Positions 1 to 8,691 of a DNA stretch of 8,998 nt are shown here, in pieces. Both the position numbers and the translations under genes were made by a program. The notes beneath the pieces were generated by a model. It did not search any database. It was not told where the DNA came from and was given only the letters and a program-made list of their open reading frames with translations. Source of the stretch: Bacteroidales bacterium (GTDB taxonomy: Bacteria > Bacteroidota > Bacteroidia > Bacteroidales > JALTDM01); the NCBI GenBank assembly GCA_027073875.1, contig JALTEO010000164.1, positions 1 to 8,998 on the forward strand, in the 5' to 3' direction. Numbering within the stretch: position 1 is the stretch's first letter; every line of letters starts with the position of its first letter.

Positions 1-33
1 ACTATAAACGGTTTGGAATAAGCAAAAAAATTA

Positions 34-61
34 TTTGATGTAACCATTTTACATATTTTTC
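34..61 (+). promoter_or_regulatory. Candidate Bacteroidetes-type promoter for the T9SS protein gene
   Basis: TTTG lies at 34-37 and TATTTTTC at 54-61, separated by 16 bases. The Bacteroidetes sigma-ABfr consensus is a TTTG-like -33 element and TAnnTTTG at -7; the -7 match here differs only at the last base. A start site shortly after 61 would give a leader of roughly 30 bases before the ATG at 97. The region is so AT-rich that such matches arise easily by chance. No Shine-Dalgarno sequence is evident before the ATG, which is normal in this phylum. Nothing else was recognised in 1-96. Confidence 0.3.
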
Positions 62-96
62 GTATGTAATAACATATAAACTAAAATTTTTATACC

Positions 97-2523
97 ATGA
101 AAACTATATTATCTTTTTTCTTCAGTTTATTTTTACTCTCAAGTTTTGCTCAAAACATTGGGACACAGATTACAACAGCTAACGGATTAGCATCTGACCA
201 CACCGGAAAAGTTTTTATTGACCACACCGGAAACCTTTGGGTTGGAACACAATATGGATTATCTAAGAAACAAGGCAGTCACTTTGTTAACTATTCAACT
301 GCTGACGGCTTGCCGGATGATGGAATTTTATCTATCACGGAAGACGCTTCCGGAAATTTGTACATAGGTACACGACATGGTGCAGCCAAATTTGACGGAA
401 CAAACTTTACCACTTATGATAGTCTTGATGAGAAATATGTAACAACTATCCTTGTTACACACGACCAACATATTTGGTTTGGTACCAAAAGTAATGGCAT
501 TTATGTTTATGACGGAAATACATGGACCCATTACCAATACCCGGATGATATTAAAATATTTAGAGTATATGACCTTTTTGAGGACAATAACAATACTATA
601 TATGCCGGTGGTTTTTCAGGCGATGACGAAATTAATATCTTTCAAAATGGTACATGGCGTTTTTTAACAACCGATACAGCAAATTCAGCCAAAAGAGTTT
701 TCTATTTTGCGAAAGACAATAATGGTACTGTTTGGGCTTCAGGACACAATCATCAAGGCGGATTTTTTTTGAAATTCATAGGAACCAATAATTTTATCAC
801 AACTCATATTAATTATATTCCGGAAATAAAACCATATTATGGTGATTATAAAAATGAATTTTTGTTTGATGATATAAACAGAATTATTTCGTTTACTTCC
901 TCAGGACTATTGTTCTATGATTTAACAACAGGACAAACAAGCGTTATTAATTCCTACAATTATTTTCCATACCAGCCAATTTCGTTGGCTAAAGAAAATG
1001 AAAATTTATGGATTGGAACCAATAATGGTGGTGTTGTTTTAATTACTTCTTTACAAAATTTTAAACCGCATAATTTCTACGAATATTTGGATATCAACAA
1101 TTGGCAAGCACGATTCAATGCTATGGGTGATTTATTTTGGAACCCAATGACCGGAAGCTGTGAATCATATATTCCGAAAGACAGTTTAAAATCAACCTTA
1201 TTCTTAGGAAATCTATGGATTGGTGGATTAGATTCAATAGATTCTTTACACTTGATGGGCGAACGATATTTTCCGAATACAGAGACATGGGCAGGACCCC
1301 TTGCCAATAATTACAACACCTACAATTACTACAATAAATATAACCGGTTATGGAAAATTTCCAAAGCGGAAATAGAATATCACCAAAACCATTATAATGA
1401 TGCCGGCTACCAAATGCCGGAAGCCATCAAGAATTGGCCGGGGAATGGTAATACTACCAATGGTGAATTACCAATTATGGCACCGTTTGCCGACATGAAC
1501 GGAAATAATATTTATGAGCCTGACCAAGGCGATTATCCCCTGATTCGTGGCGACCAAGCAGTTTATTTTATTTACAACGATGCCAAAGTGGATACACATG
1601 CTAATTCGGGGGGACTGCCGCTTGGCTTGGAAATTCACGCAATGGCTTATGCTTACAATGATACCGGCAGTTTGGCAAATACATTTTTTATTAATTACCA
1701 AATAATTAACCGTTCAAATATTGATTATCACGACTTGTATATAGGTTTTTTTGATGATTTTGATATTGGTAATTTTAAAGATGATTATACAGGATGTGAC
1801 AGTACGAAGAACTTATTTTACGGCTATAATGGTGATGATGATGATGACGGTGCTTATGGTTATGGATTGCATCCGCCGGCACAAGGATTTTTATTTTTAA
1901 ATCAAACCATGACACACTTTGGCTATTATCCAAATACTTTTGAGTATAATCCGGATACTGCACCGGAATTTTACCAAATGTTAAAATTTCAGCTTCCTCG
2001 TTATGGAATAAATATTAATTCAAATTATATATTTGAGTTGCATTCAGGACATACCGAAGGAGAACAAGGAAATACTCCCCACGATGGTCGAGGAGTAGGA
2101 AGTACCGGACCGTTTACACTCAATGCCGGAGATTATCTATGTATGGATATTGCATTCCCTTGGGCAAGAACCGATACCGGTGGTGCTTATCAGAGTTTGT
2201 TGGATTTACTGCAAGATGCTGACGAGATTCAAGCATTTTACAACAGCCAAAATTATACATGTTCGCTTACGCAGGGTGTACCGCAGTTCGTTTTACCAAA
2301 AACAAATATTTTGATTTATCCGAATCCAACAACCGGAGATTTGAATATCGAAACACACGACATTAAAAACTATCAGGTGAAAATTTATTCAATGATTGGC
2401 AAACAAATCTTTGCAGGGAAAAATATTAAACATCTTAATATCAGTAATTATCCAGAAGGTATTTACCTTATAAAAATTAACTCCGGCAAAGAAAATATTA
2501 CACAAAAAATTATTTTGCAATAA
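97..2523 (+). CDS. Secreted beta-propeller protein with T9SS type A sorting domain
   Basis: Seen in the sequence: residues 1-18 form a Sec signal peptide (Lys2, a Phe/Leu-rich core, likely cleavage SFA|Q at 18/19). Residues about 25-320 carry repeats of the two-component-regulator propeller type, such as GNLWVGT at 45-51, a GNLYIGT unit, HIWFGT, and ENLWIGT at 302-308. I count seven blade-length units, which would close one propeller. From about 330 (DINNW at 332-336) to 730 runs a conserved Bacteroidetes secreted module: LWIGGLD, WPGNG (447-451), a DMNGN..YEP..GDYP loop (466-481) that looks calcium-binding, GDQA (485-488), and DDFDIGNFKDDYTGCD (553-568) followed by five Asp (580-584). Residues about 733-808 form the type A sorting domain (IYPNP at 740-744, EGIYLIKI near the end). 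Family knowledge: such proteins cross the inner membrane by Sec and the outer membrane by T9SS, where the tail is removed or exchanged for a surface anchor. The substrate and true role are unknown. There is no transmembrane or kinase domain, so the propeller is not part of a hybrid sensor kinase. Both ends are intact. Confidence 0.93.
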   Translation: MKTILSFFFSLFLLSSFAQNIGTQITTANGLASDHTGKVFIDHTGNLWVGTQYGLSKKQGSHFVNYSTADGLPDDGILSITEDASGNLYIGTRHGAAKFDGTNFTTYDSLDEKYVTTILVTHDQHIWFGTKSNGIYVYDGNTWTHYQYPDDIKIFRVYDLFEDNNNTIYAGGFSGDDEINIFQNGTWRFLTTDTANSAKRVFYFAKDNNGTVWASGHNHQGGFFLKFIGTNNFITTHINYIPEIKPYYGDYKNEFLFDDINRIISFTSSGLLFYDLTTGQTSVINSYNYFPYQPISLAKENENLWIGTNNGGVVLITSLQNFKPHNFYEYLDINNWQARFNAMGDLFWNPMTGSCESYIPKDSLKSTLFLGNLWIGGLDSIDSLHLMGERYFPNTETWAGPLANNYNTYNYYNKYNRLWKISKAEIEYHQNHYNDAGYQMPEAIKNWPGNGNTTNGELPIMAPFADMNGNNIYEPDQGDYPLIRGDQAVYFIYNDAKVDTHANSGGLPLGLEIHAMAYAYNDTGSLANTFFINYQIINRSNIDYHDLYIGFFDDFDIGNFKDDYTGCDSTKNLFYGYNGDDDDDGAYGYGLHPPAQGFLFLNQTMTHFGYYPNTFEYNPDTAPEFYQMLKFQLPRYGININSNYIFELHSGHTEGEQGNTPHDGRGVGSTGPFTLNAGDYLCMDIAFPWARTDTGGAYQSLLDLLQDADEIQAFYNSQNYTCSLTQGVPQFVLPKTNILIYPNPTTGDLNIETHDIKNYQVKIYSMIGKQIFAGKNIKHLNISNYPEGIYLIKINSGKENITQKIILQ
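196..233 (+). repeat. 14-bp direct repeat inside the first propeller blade
   Basis: GACCACACCGGAAA occurs at 196-209 and again at 220-233, exactly eight codons apart and in the same frame, encoding DHTGK and DHTGN. The second copy occupies the usual D..GNLW position of a propeller repeat. The first falls where family members usually have a less conserved stretch. It may be a small in-frame duplication or coincidence. Confidence 0.6.
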
Positions 2524-2547
2524 CAAAAACAGAACATTATTGCGAAA
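2513..2547 (-). terminator. Inverted repeat across both stop codons; possible terminator of the macroglobulin gene
   Basis: TTTTGCAATAA (2513-2523) faces TTATTGCGAAA (2537-2547). The arms are complementary at 10 of 11 positions, with an inner seven bases perfect and a 13-base loop. The plus-strand stop TAA (2521-2523) and the minus-strand stop (2537-2539) lie inside opposite arms. Read on the minus strand, the stem is followed by TAATTTTTT (2512-2504), which suits an intrinsic terminator. On the plus strand no T-run follows. The stem is AT-rich and therefore weak, so termination is an inference. Confidence 0.4.
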
Positions 2548-5500
2548 CCGTGATCCGCTGACCAGCCGAATGAGCGGCAAATTCGGGAGCATATAAGCAC
2601 TGCATCATAGCAAATCCATTTGAGAAATTACCTGCATAAGTTACCCGTAGCGGATATTCAAAAACATAAGTGCCTTTGGGCATATAGTCAATAAAGAAAT
2701 CGGCAGAAGCATCTTTTATGGATTGGTAATAACCCAGTCCTTCACGATAGTGATAGCCGGAAACTTGCCGAATCGGTTCCAAAGCACTTGCCCGCAAGTC
2801 ACGCAAATGAACATATTCCAAATTTCTGTCAGTTTTTAGTATCATCCGTACGATGATTTTATCACCAATTTTCAGGGTTTTTTCTCCGGCAGGAACCAAA
2901 ACTTCGCCATCGGCTTTTTTTATTACCTTAAACAATTTTCGTGTAACGGAGAGTCCTGCTTGTGCGGGAATCACTTTATCAATATCATCAAAATATTGCC
3001 AATACATTGCTCCCCAAGCTACACCGTCTTGTTTCTTGGTAACGGTTACATTCCCCATATCGGGTGTGATGGTTTCTTTGTTCCAATTTACTTTAAAATA
3101 GCCGCTCCCGGGTTCCGGGGTCACAGCAATAAGGTTGGACTGTTTATGTATTATTTTGGCATTTTTAATGGCAAATTTCCCGACTTTTAATTCCACGGTT
3201 TCATTATTTGCCAACCAATTACTGCCGGCAGAAATAAGAGCATTAACAGCGGCGACTGTTGCCTTGGTCGATTTCCAACGGCGTGTTTGTTTCTGTTTTA
3301 ATAGCCAGATTTTCAAATTGTCAACAAAATCTTTATCTTGTGTAGCTTCCTGAAACAGCTGTATCATCAACGATTGTGTTTCAATATCACTATTATACCA
3401 ATAATTTCCGAAATTACTTTGTTTCCAATAATTTCCAAATTCATCACTGTGTAAACTCCGGTCTTTCAACGAAGCAATAATCTTTGCCGTAATGTCCTTT
3501 TTTCCGGTATTCCACAATGTAAATCCAATCAGTCCTTGTTCATACAGCCCTTTCTTAACCCAGAATTTTTGGCTCTGTTCGTAATAATAATCGTAAGCGG
3601 TTTTATTATTTTTCTGTAATGGCAAATATGACCATAAGCTACGCACATAAAGATAATGAATGTTTGTACTGTAAAGATGGTCTTTGCTTAGGTCGGCTTT
3701 ATATTTTATTAAATCTTTGTAATCTTCGCGGTTACGATTATCTAAATACTGTACAGCTTTTTTAACGGCATAGAATAATTTATTATCCGACTTAATATCA
3801 ATGATACCGTATTTTTGCATTTCGCCAAGTCCTTCTACAATATATTGTGTAATATAGTGACTATCCGGCATTCCTTGAAACCATGGCCAACCACCATTAG
3901 GTGCTTGCATCTGTAAAAGTTTTTCCATGGCTTTACCTTTCTCGTAACGCATTTTGTTCAGGTCAAATAAAACGCCCATGCGTTGTTTTTGCTCTGTTTC
4001 GTTAGCAGCATCTTGTACCCACGGTGTTTGATTCAACACAATATTTTTCAAGTCTTCATTTTTCTCCAAATTCGACAAAAATGTCTTGCTGTCGGGTAAA
4101 TTTTTCCATTTGTCAAAGACTTCTTTTATTACCGGCTGACTGTTTACCAAATATGAAGCAAAGTTATTGGCATAAAACCGGCTGAATAACTGCTCGGAAC
4201 ATTCATCAGGATATTCCATGAGATATGGCAACGCTTGAATAGCATACCAGACCGGATTGGAAGTAAATTCTACAGCCACATGGTACGAAGAAATGGTTTT
4301 AGATTTTTTAGCATTGAGCAAATGCGTAAATTGGTATTGCTTGGTACCGGGTTTATTAATATACATCGGCATCGTTTCCGTTACCATGGTACGGTTCGAC
4401 AATACAGGTTTGGTATCCTCTTCACCATCGGAAAACGATTGACTCTTAGCTACTAAACGATAAGTAATTGCTTGTACACCCACCGGAATTTTTACCTCCC
4501 ACGATACGGACTTGCTTTCATTAGGTTTTACAATAATTTGTTGCGGTTTGCCATCAAACGAAATAGGTTGATTCGTTAAGGCATCAAACAGCTTGAGAGA
4601 AACACTGATACTTAACGCACCTTTGTCTAAATTGCTCACTGTGGCAGGGAAAACAATTTTGTCGCCCTCACGGAAAAACCGCGGTGGATTACTTAGTATC
4701 ATCAACGGTTTTTGGGTAACCACTTCTTTTATTATTTGTCCGTAACTTAAGTCTTTGGTGTGGGCAAATCCCATAAATTTCCAAGTGGTTAAAGCTTCGG
4801 GAATGGTAAATGTAAAAGAGATATCCCCGTTTTCGTCGGTTCGTAAATCGGGATAGAAAAATGCTGTTTCGTTAAAGTTTTTACGAATTTGAACTTTTTC
4901 TTCCTTATTTTCTTGTGCAGTTATTTCCTTTTTATCCTGTGAATTTGGTATTCGCGTTTGCTGTTTATCAATTTCTTTTTCCAAAGTCCTTGTATTTCCC
5001 AAAGTTCTTGTACTTACGGGAGAAGGTTCATCTTCAACAAAAGCTGTTGTTCCTCCCGCTCTTGATCCTCTAGTAGAACGGAGTTTTACACCATCAATAT
5101 AATAAGTCCCATACAAATAAGAATTATATCCAAACCAGTTAAGTTGGTCAAATTTAAGTGACGGCTCCTGTACAAAAACAGCATATTGCTTTCGTAATCT
5201 TTGTGACTTTCCCGAAGAAAAACCGGAGTATGACCATTTCAATTCGGAATAATCATAGGTAAAGACATTAAAATACCAACTCTGCGGCCGGATAGCATCT
5301 AATGACTTATCGTACATCGTTGCCAACATTTCGGCAGCTACTTTTTCTTTGCCGTAACCGGAGATTTTCACTTTCCAAGTTTCCTTCTCGCCGGGCAATA
5401 ATTTATTACGGAAGGTTGCAAAACTGATTGTCAACTTTTTATTATCAAATGGTACTGAAATTAACTGATTGTCAGTAAAAATCCGGTTAGCATATACACT

Positions 5501-8500
5501 CGTCAGATGAATGGAAATATTGCCACGGTACTTGTCAAGTATTGGGAACTGAATATCTTTCTGTTGATTATCAATGCTAATCCATTCACGATGAATAATC
5601 TGATTGTCTTGTTCTACTTCAAATAAAAACTGTCTTTTAGGCGTGGCTGCAACAAAATAATTGATTTTTTCACCCGGTTTTAAATTTCCATCTTGTAGAA
5701 AATGCCATTCATTTACAGCATATCCGGGCGTTTTAGCTTTTGAATCAAAGACTTGAAAGCGACTTTTGTAAGTAATCGGATTATTGAAAGTATCACGGCT
5801 TGTCAACTTAATCATATAAGCACCGGGCGATAGTTTTTTAAAATCCTTCTGCAAATTATAAAACTTGTTTTTCCCTGTATCAAAAGACTTTACAAGCACC
5901 GGTTTCCCGACTTTGGCATTATTGATTGACCAGTCTTTCAGATAGCGGAAATCTTTAATTTTATTACGCCATTCTTTTTCAGTATAAAAAGGTAAATCGG
6001 AAGCTGTCCACCGGCGGGAAACGAAATTCTTTTCCGGATTTGCTAAACGGAAGATTTCAATTTTCCCGGTAGCGGCAACAGGGCTGCCGTTCCAATTGAC
6101 TGAAGTTACTGTCAATGTATCAAAATCGTTTTTGTCAACGATTTGCGGTACCGATGCCGAAAGATTCATTGCCGTATATGCTGCTGTGGCATAAGTAGAT
6201 GTTGATTGTGTCTCACCGTTTAAGTCGGTAACATCAATTTGCACACGGTAATTAAAGCTGACATGGTTATTTTTCGGATAACCCAAATCGGGTACTGCCT
6301 TAAATTTTATTTTGAAATTGCCTTGTGCATCGGTGGTTACCTTCCCATTGGAGATTACAACTTCCTGTTGTTTCAGCCAACTGTAATATCGATAAGCCCA
6401 CACGGGTGTACGAACCACAGAATAAGCAACAGCCATTTCCGACAAACCGGCTCCGGCATACGATACTGCCTTACCTGTAACTGTTACCGTATCATTTAAC
6501 ACAAAATTACCTTTTACGGGATTGGTTTTCACAAAAAACTTGGGGCGTTTGTATTCTTCTACACTAATATTGGTGGAACCGCCATCAGTCTGTAAGGTAA
6601 ATCTGCCATTCAGAGCATCTTTAGGCAATATAAAACTGCCACTTGCCGACCCGAATTCATTTAGCTTAACACTCAGCGTATTGATAGTTTGACGATTGGC
6701 ATCTATTAATTTTATTTCGTATAACTTTCCGGCTTCGGCTAAATCTACCGTTTTCCCAAAATGTTTGGTACCGATAATTTTGAAATGTACTGTCTGCCCG
6801 GGACGATAAACAGCACGGTCTGTAAAGAAATGAACGGTATAATTTATATGATTCTTTTTGCGGTAAGTATCTAAATAATAATTGTTGTTTAAGTCAGGCA
6901 AATAATCATCATTTGTTTCAATATCAACATAAAAACTTTCGTAATCGGATGAATTATGATTTTTAAATTGTACATATCCCTGATTATCGGAAATATATGT
7001 TCCAAGTAACACTTTAGTATAACGCCGTTTTTTATAGTTGTATTTACTTTTCCATATTTTTACCGTTGCCTGTGGCACAGGATTGCCCGTTATACGATTG
7101 AGGACAAAGAGTTCCTGATAGCTGTGGTTGACCGTACGGGTGATAAAGCTCAGATTGCTGACGGTAAATATTCCGTAGGTTGTAAAAGTAGAATCGTATT
7201 TAAAATGTTTGTCATTTGAAAACAACAGAATATAAATACCGTGTGGCAGCTTATCAAAAATTAGTTCGGTACTATGAGATTGAAAATCTTTTGGCAACTT
7301 GAGTTGATAGGAAGTAGTCGGCACCACGGGCTTCGTTTTTCTCATCAGGGCATTAAAATATTTTTCGCCGTAAAGGTTTTTGGCTGTAATATCTTCCAAA
7401 TCAGCTTTGGAGATAGAAACAATTTTACCGTAAACACGATTGGTGTTTTTGTAGTTTAATTTAACAAAAAACGGTTGATTAATAGGAATAACCCGTTCAA
7501 ATTCTGTTGAAAGAGAAGCTTTTTTTATGGTAATAATATTATTTTGCAGATGTGCCGTAAAAGGAGACTTTGGGAATTTCTCGACATATTTCTTGCAAAG
7601 TTGCAGGGCTTTTACATAATAAAAACGGTATTTGGTTGTATTGGTATCCGAAAAATTATAGCGGGCAGCTACTGAGATATAATAATCGGAAAGTTTCCCG
7701 ACCAAGCGGGTTGATAACGGGAAATTTTTGTTTTTCTCAAGTTCGGTGTTCAGATATTTTAGGTATAAGCTGTCGTTTTTTCCGGTAACAGCATTTTGGT
7801 AAGCAAATTGAATCCGGTTGAGGTCTGCCTCGTAAAGGGCGTCCATATTTTTAGATTTCATACGGAACTTTAATAAAAGTTGATAGGTTTTTACCGCTTG
7901 CAGCTTCAACGAAAGTGAATCGGCTGATGAAAAGTTATAGCTTGTAAAGACAAAATCAGGTCCGAACAGTTGCGGTTGGTTTAAGACAAACCCGTTAACG
8001 GATTTTGAAAATCCCCATGAGCCCGTTTGGTAAAAATCCAAGGCACGGTATGCCAGAAAATCCAAAAGCGTAGGACGATAAATTTTACTATTGTCTCCAA
8101 GTTTGAGAATAGGTTGATATTTTCCGATACCGATTAAAACAAGTTTACCGGGGTTTTTTAATGATGCTTGATAATGCTCGATAATCTTCTGTGCAAATTT
8201 TTTTTCGTCCCATGTATTAAAATCTTCGTTCATTTCGGCATCTACCACCGACCTGTTTTGAATCTTATAGCGGTTTTGAGACAAGTATCGCCAGTACATT
8301 TCTGCTACAATAGAATGTAGAATAGCAGAATTCGGGAAAGTTGCCTTATCAATATAGCTTTCGGCAAACTTGATATTTTTTTCGTAAACCTCCTCTTCAA
8401 ATTCGGAAGTCAACTTCATTTTATAAATAATGGCTTTAATAACATTGGCATCTGCCTTGAGGGTTGCGGCATCAGTTAGGATTTTCTCAACCAGTTTGAG

Positions 8501-8653
8501 GGCGGCTTTTGGTTGCCCTGCATTTTCGAGGGAGTTAACTTTTGTCCATTGTTTGTCAAAATTTTTCTCCGGATGGTCTTGGATGTGCGAGGTGCCGATA
8601 AACTGAAATGCCAAAAGTGCCAATAAAAGTACGGGTAAACTAAAATATCTCAT
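2537..8653 (-). CDS. Alpha-2-macroglobulin family protein with thioester (CSEQ)
   Basis: This 2038-residue bacterial alpha-2-macroglobulin (YfhM/YfaS-like, COG2373) is of the long type found in Bacteroidetes. Family role: a protease pincers around the protein once it cuts the bait region, and an internal Cys-Gln thioester traps it covalently, protecting the envelope. Visible parts: signal peptide about 1-22 without a lipobox Cys, so probably soluble in the periplasm; a helical N-terminal region about 25-385; MG1-like domain from about 385; a carboxypeptidase-regulatory-like fold about 514-600; MG2 with DRAVYRPGQ (from 611); MG3 with VEEYKRP (from 698); bait-region domain from about 985 (KPGEK at 992); a Lys/Arg-rich bait-like linker about 1185-1262; the A2M core from FFYPDL at 1265; a thioester domain with C1485-S-E-Q1488 and GGWPWF (1587-1592); and a C-terminal domain with DLRASALEP (from 1952). 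Start choice: the frame continues upstream to a TTG at 8695, but a promoter-like box lies over that stretch, and ATG at 8653 (or 8659, two codons earlier) directly precedes the signal peptide. The pbpC neighbour known for E. coli yfhM is not in the window. Confidence 0.95.
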   Translation of the reverse strand: MRYFSLPVLLLALLAFQFIGTSHIQDHPEKNFDKQWTKVNSLENAGQPKAALKLVEKILTDAATLKADANVIKAIIYKMKLTSEFEEEVYEKNIKFAESYIDKATFPNSAILHSIVAEMYWRYLSQNRYKIQNRSVVDAEMNEDFNTWDEKKFAQKIIEHYQASLKNPGKLVLIGIGKYQPILKLGDNSKIYRPTLLDFLAYRALDFYQTGSWGFSKSVNGFVLNQPQLFGPDFVFTSYNFSSADSLSLKLQAVKTYQLLLKFRMKSKNMDALYEADLNRIQFAYQNAVTGKNDSLYLKYLNTELEKNKNFPLSTRLVGKLSDYYISVAARYNFSDTNTTKYRFYYVKALQLCKKYVEKFPKSPFTAHLQNNIITIKKASLSTEFERVIPINQPFFVKLNYKNTNRVYGKIVSISKADLEDITAKNLYGEKYFNALMRKTKPVVPTTSYQLKLPKDFQSHSTELIFDKLPHGIYILLFSNDKHFKYDSTFTTYGIFTVSNLSFITRTVNHSYQELFVLNRITGNPVPQATVKIWKSKYNYKKRRYTKVLLGTYISDNQGYVQFKNHNSSDYESFYVDIETNDDYLPDLNNNYYLDTYRKKNHINYTVHFFTDRAVYRPGQTVHFKIIGTKHFGKTVDLAEAGKLYEIKLIDANRQTINTLSVKLNEFGSASGSFILPKDALNGRFTLQTDGGSTNISVEEYKRPKFFVKTNPVKGNFVLNDTVTVTGKAVSYAGAGLSEMAVAYSVVRTPVWAYRYYSWLKQQEVVISNGKVTTDAQGNFKIKFKAVPDLGYPKNNHVSFNYRVQIDVTDLNGETQSTSTYATAAYTAMNLSASVPQIVDKNDFDTLTVTSVNWNGSPVAATGKIEIFRLANPEKNFVSRRWTASDLPFYTEKEWRNKIKDFRYLKDWSINNAKVGKPVLVKSFDTGKNKFYNLQKDFKKLSPGAYMIKLTSRDTFNNPITYKSRFQVFDSKAKTPGYAVNEWHFLQDGNLKPGEKINYFVAATPKRQFLFEVEQDNQIIHREWISIDNQQKDIQFPILDKYRGNISIHLTSVYANRIFTDNQLISVPFDNKKLTISFATFRNKLLPGEKETWKVKISGYGKEKVAAEMLATMYDKSLDAIRPQSWYFNVFTYDYSELKWSYSGFSSGKSQRLRKQYAVFVQEPSLKFDQLNWFGYNSYLYGTYYIDGVKLRSTRGSRAGGTTAFVEDEPSPVSTRTLGNTRTLEKEIDKQQTRIPNSQDKKEITAQENKEEKVQIRKNFNETAFFYPDLRTDENGDISFTFTIPEALTTWKFMGFAHTKDLSYGQIIKEVVTQKPLMILSNPPRFFREGDKIVFPATVSNLDKGALSISVSLKLFDALTNQPISFDGKPQQIIVKPNESKSVSWEVKIPVGVQAITYRLVAKSQSFSDGEEDTKPVLSNRTMVTETMPMYINKPGTKQYQFTHLLNAKKSKTISSYHVAVEFTSNPVWYAIQALPYLMEYPDECSEQLFSRFYANNFASYLVNSQPVIKEVFDKWKNLPDSKTFLSNLEKNEDLKNIVLNQTPWVQDAANETEQKQRMGVLFDLNKMRYEKGKAMEKLLQMQAPNGGWPWFQGMPDSHYITQYIVEGLGEMQKYGIIDIKSDNKLFYAVKKAVQYLDNRNREDYKDLIKYKADLSKDHLYSTNIHYLYVRSLWSYLPLQKNNKTAYDYYYEQSQKFWVKKGLYEQGLIGFTLWNTGKKDITAKIIASLKDRSLHSDEFGNYWKQSNFGNYWYNSDIETQSLMIQLFQEATQDKDFVDNLKIWLLKQKQTRRWKSTKATVAAVNALISAGSNWLANNETVELKVGKFAIKNAKIIHKQSNLIAVTPEPGSGYFKVNWNKETITPDMGNVTVTKKQDGVAWGAMYWQYFDDIDKVIPAQAGLSVTRKLFKVIKKADGEVLVPAGEKTLKIGDKIIVRMILKTDRNLEYVHLRDLRASALEPIRQVSGYHYREGLGYYQSIKDASADFFIDYMPKGTYVFEYPLRVTYAGNFSNGFAMMQCLYAPEFAAHSAGQRITVSQ

Positions 8654-8680
8654 AATCATTATTTGGGTCTTTAATGAATT

Positions 8681-8688
8681 CAAAGATA
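8681..8688 (-). promoter_or_regulatory. Bacteroidetes -7 promoter element of the macroglobulin gene
   Basis: Read on the minus strand, 8688-8681 is TATCTTTG, an exact match to the TAnnTTTG -7 consensus. It lies 27 bases before the ATG at 8653, implying a start site near 8674 and a leader of about 20 bases. A clear -33 TTTG is not seen at the expected distance (about 8705-8712), so the promoter may be weak or need an activator. The position argues against the upstream TTG start. Confidence 0.5.
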
Positions 8689-8691
8689 ATA

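Noticed and set aside
97..1060. Propeller as part of a hybrid two-component sensor
   Set aside because: No transmembrane helix, kinase, receiver or DNA-binding domain follows; the protein ends in a T9SS sorting tail.
1834..1848. Run of five Asp codons (GAT repeats) as a microsatellite or frameshift hotspot
   Set aside because: Only five units, and it fits an acidic loop in a conserved part of the module; the frame is intact.
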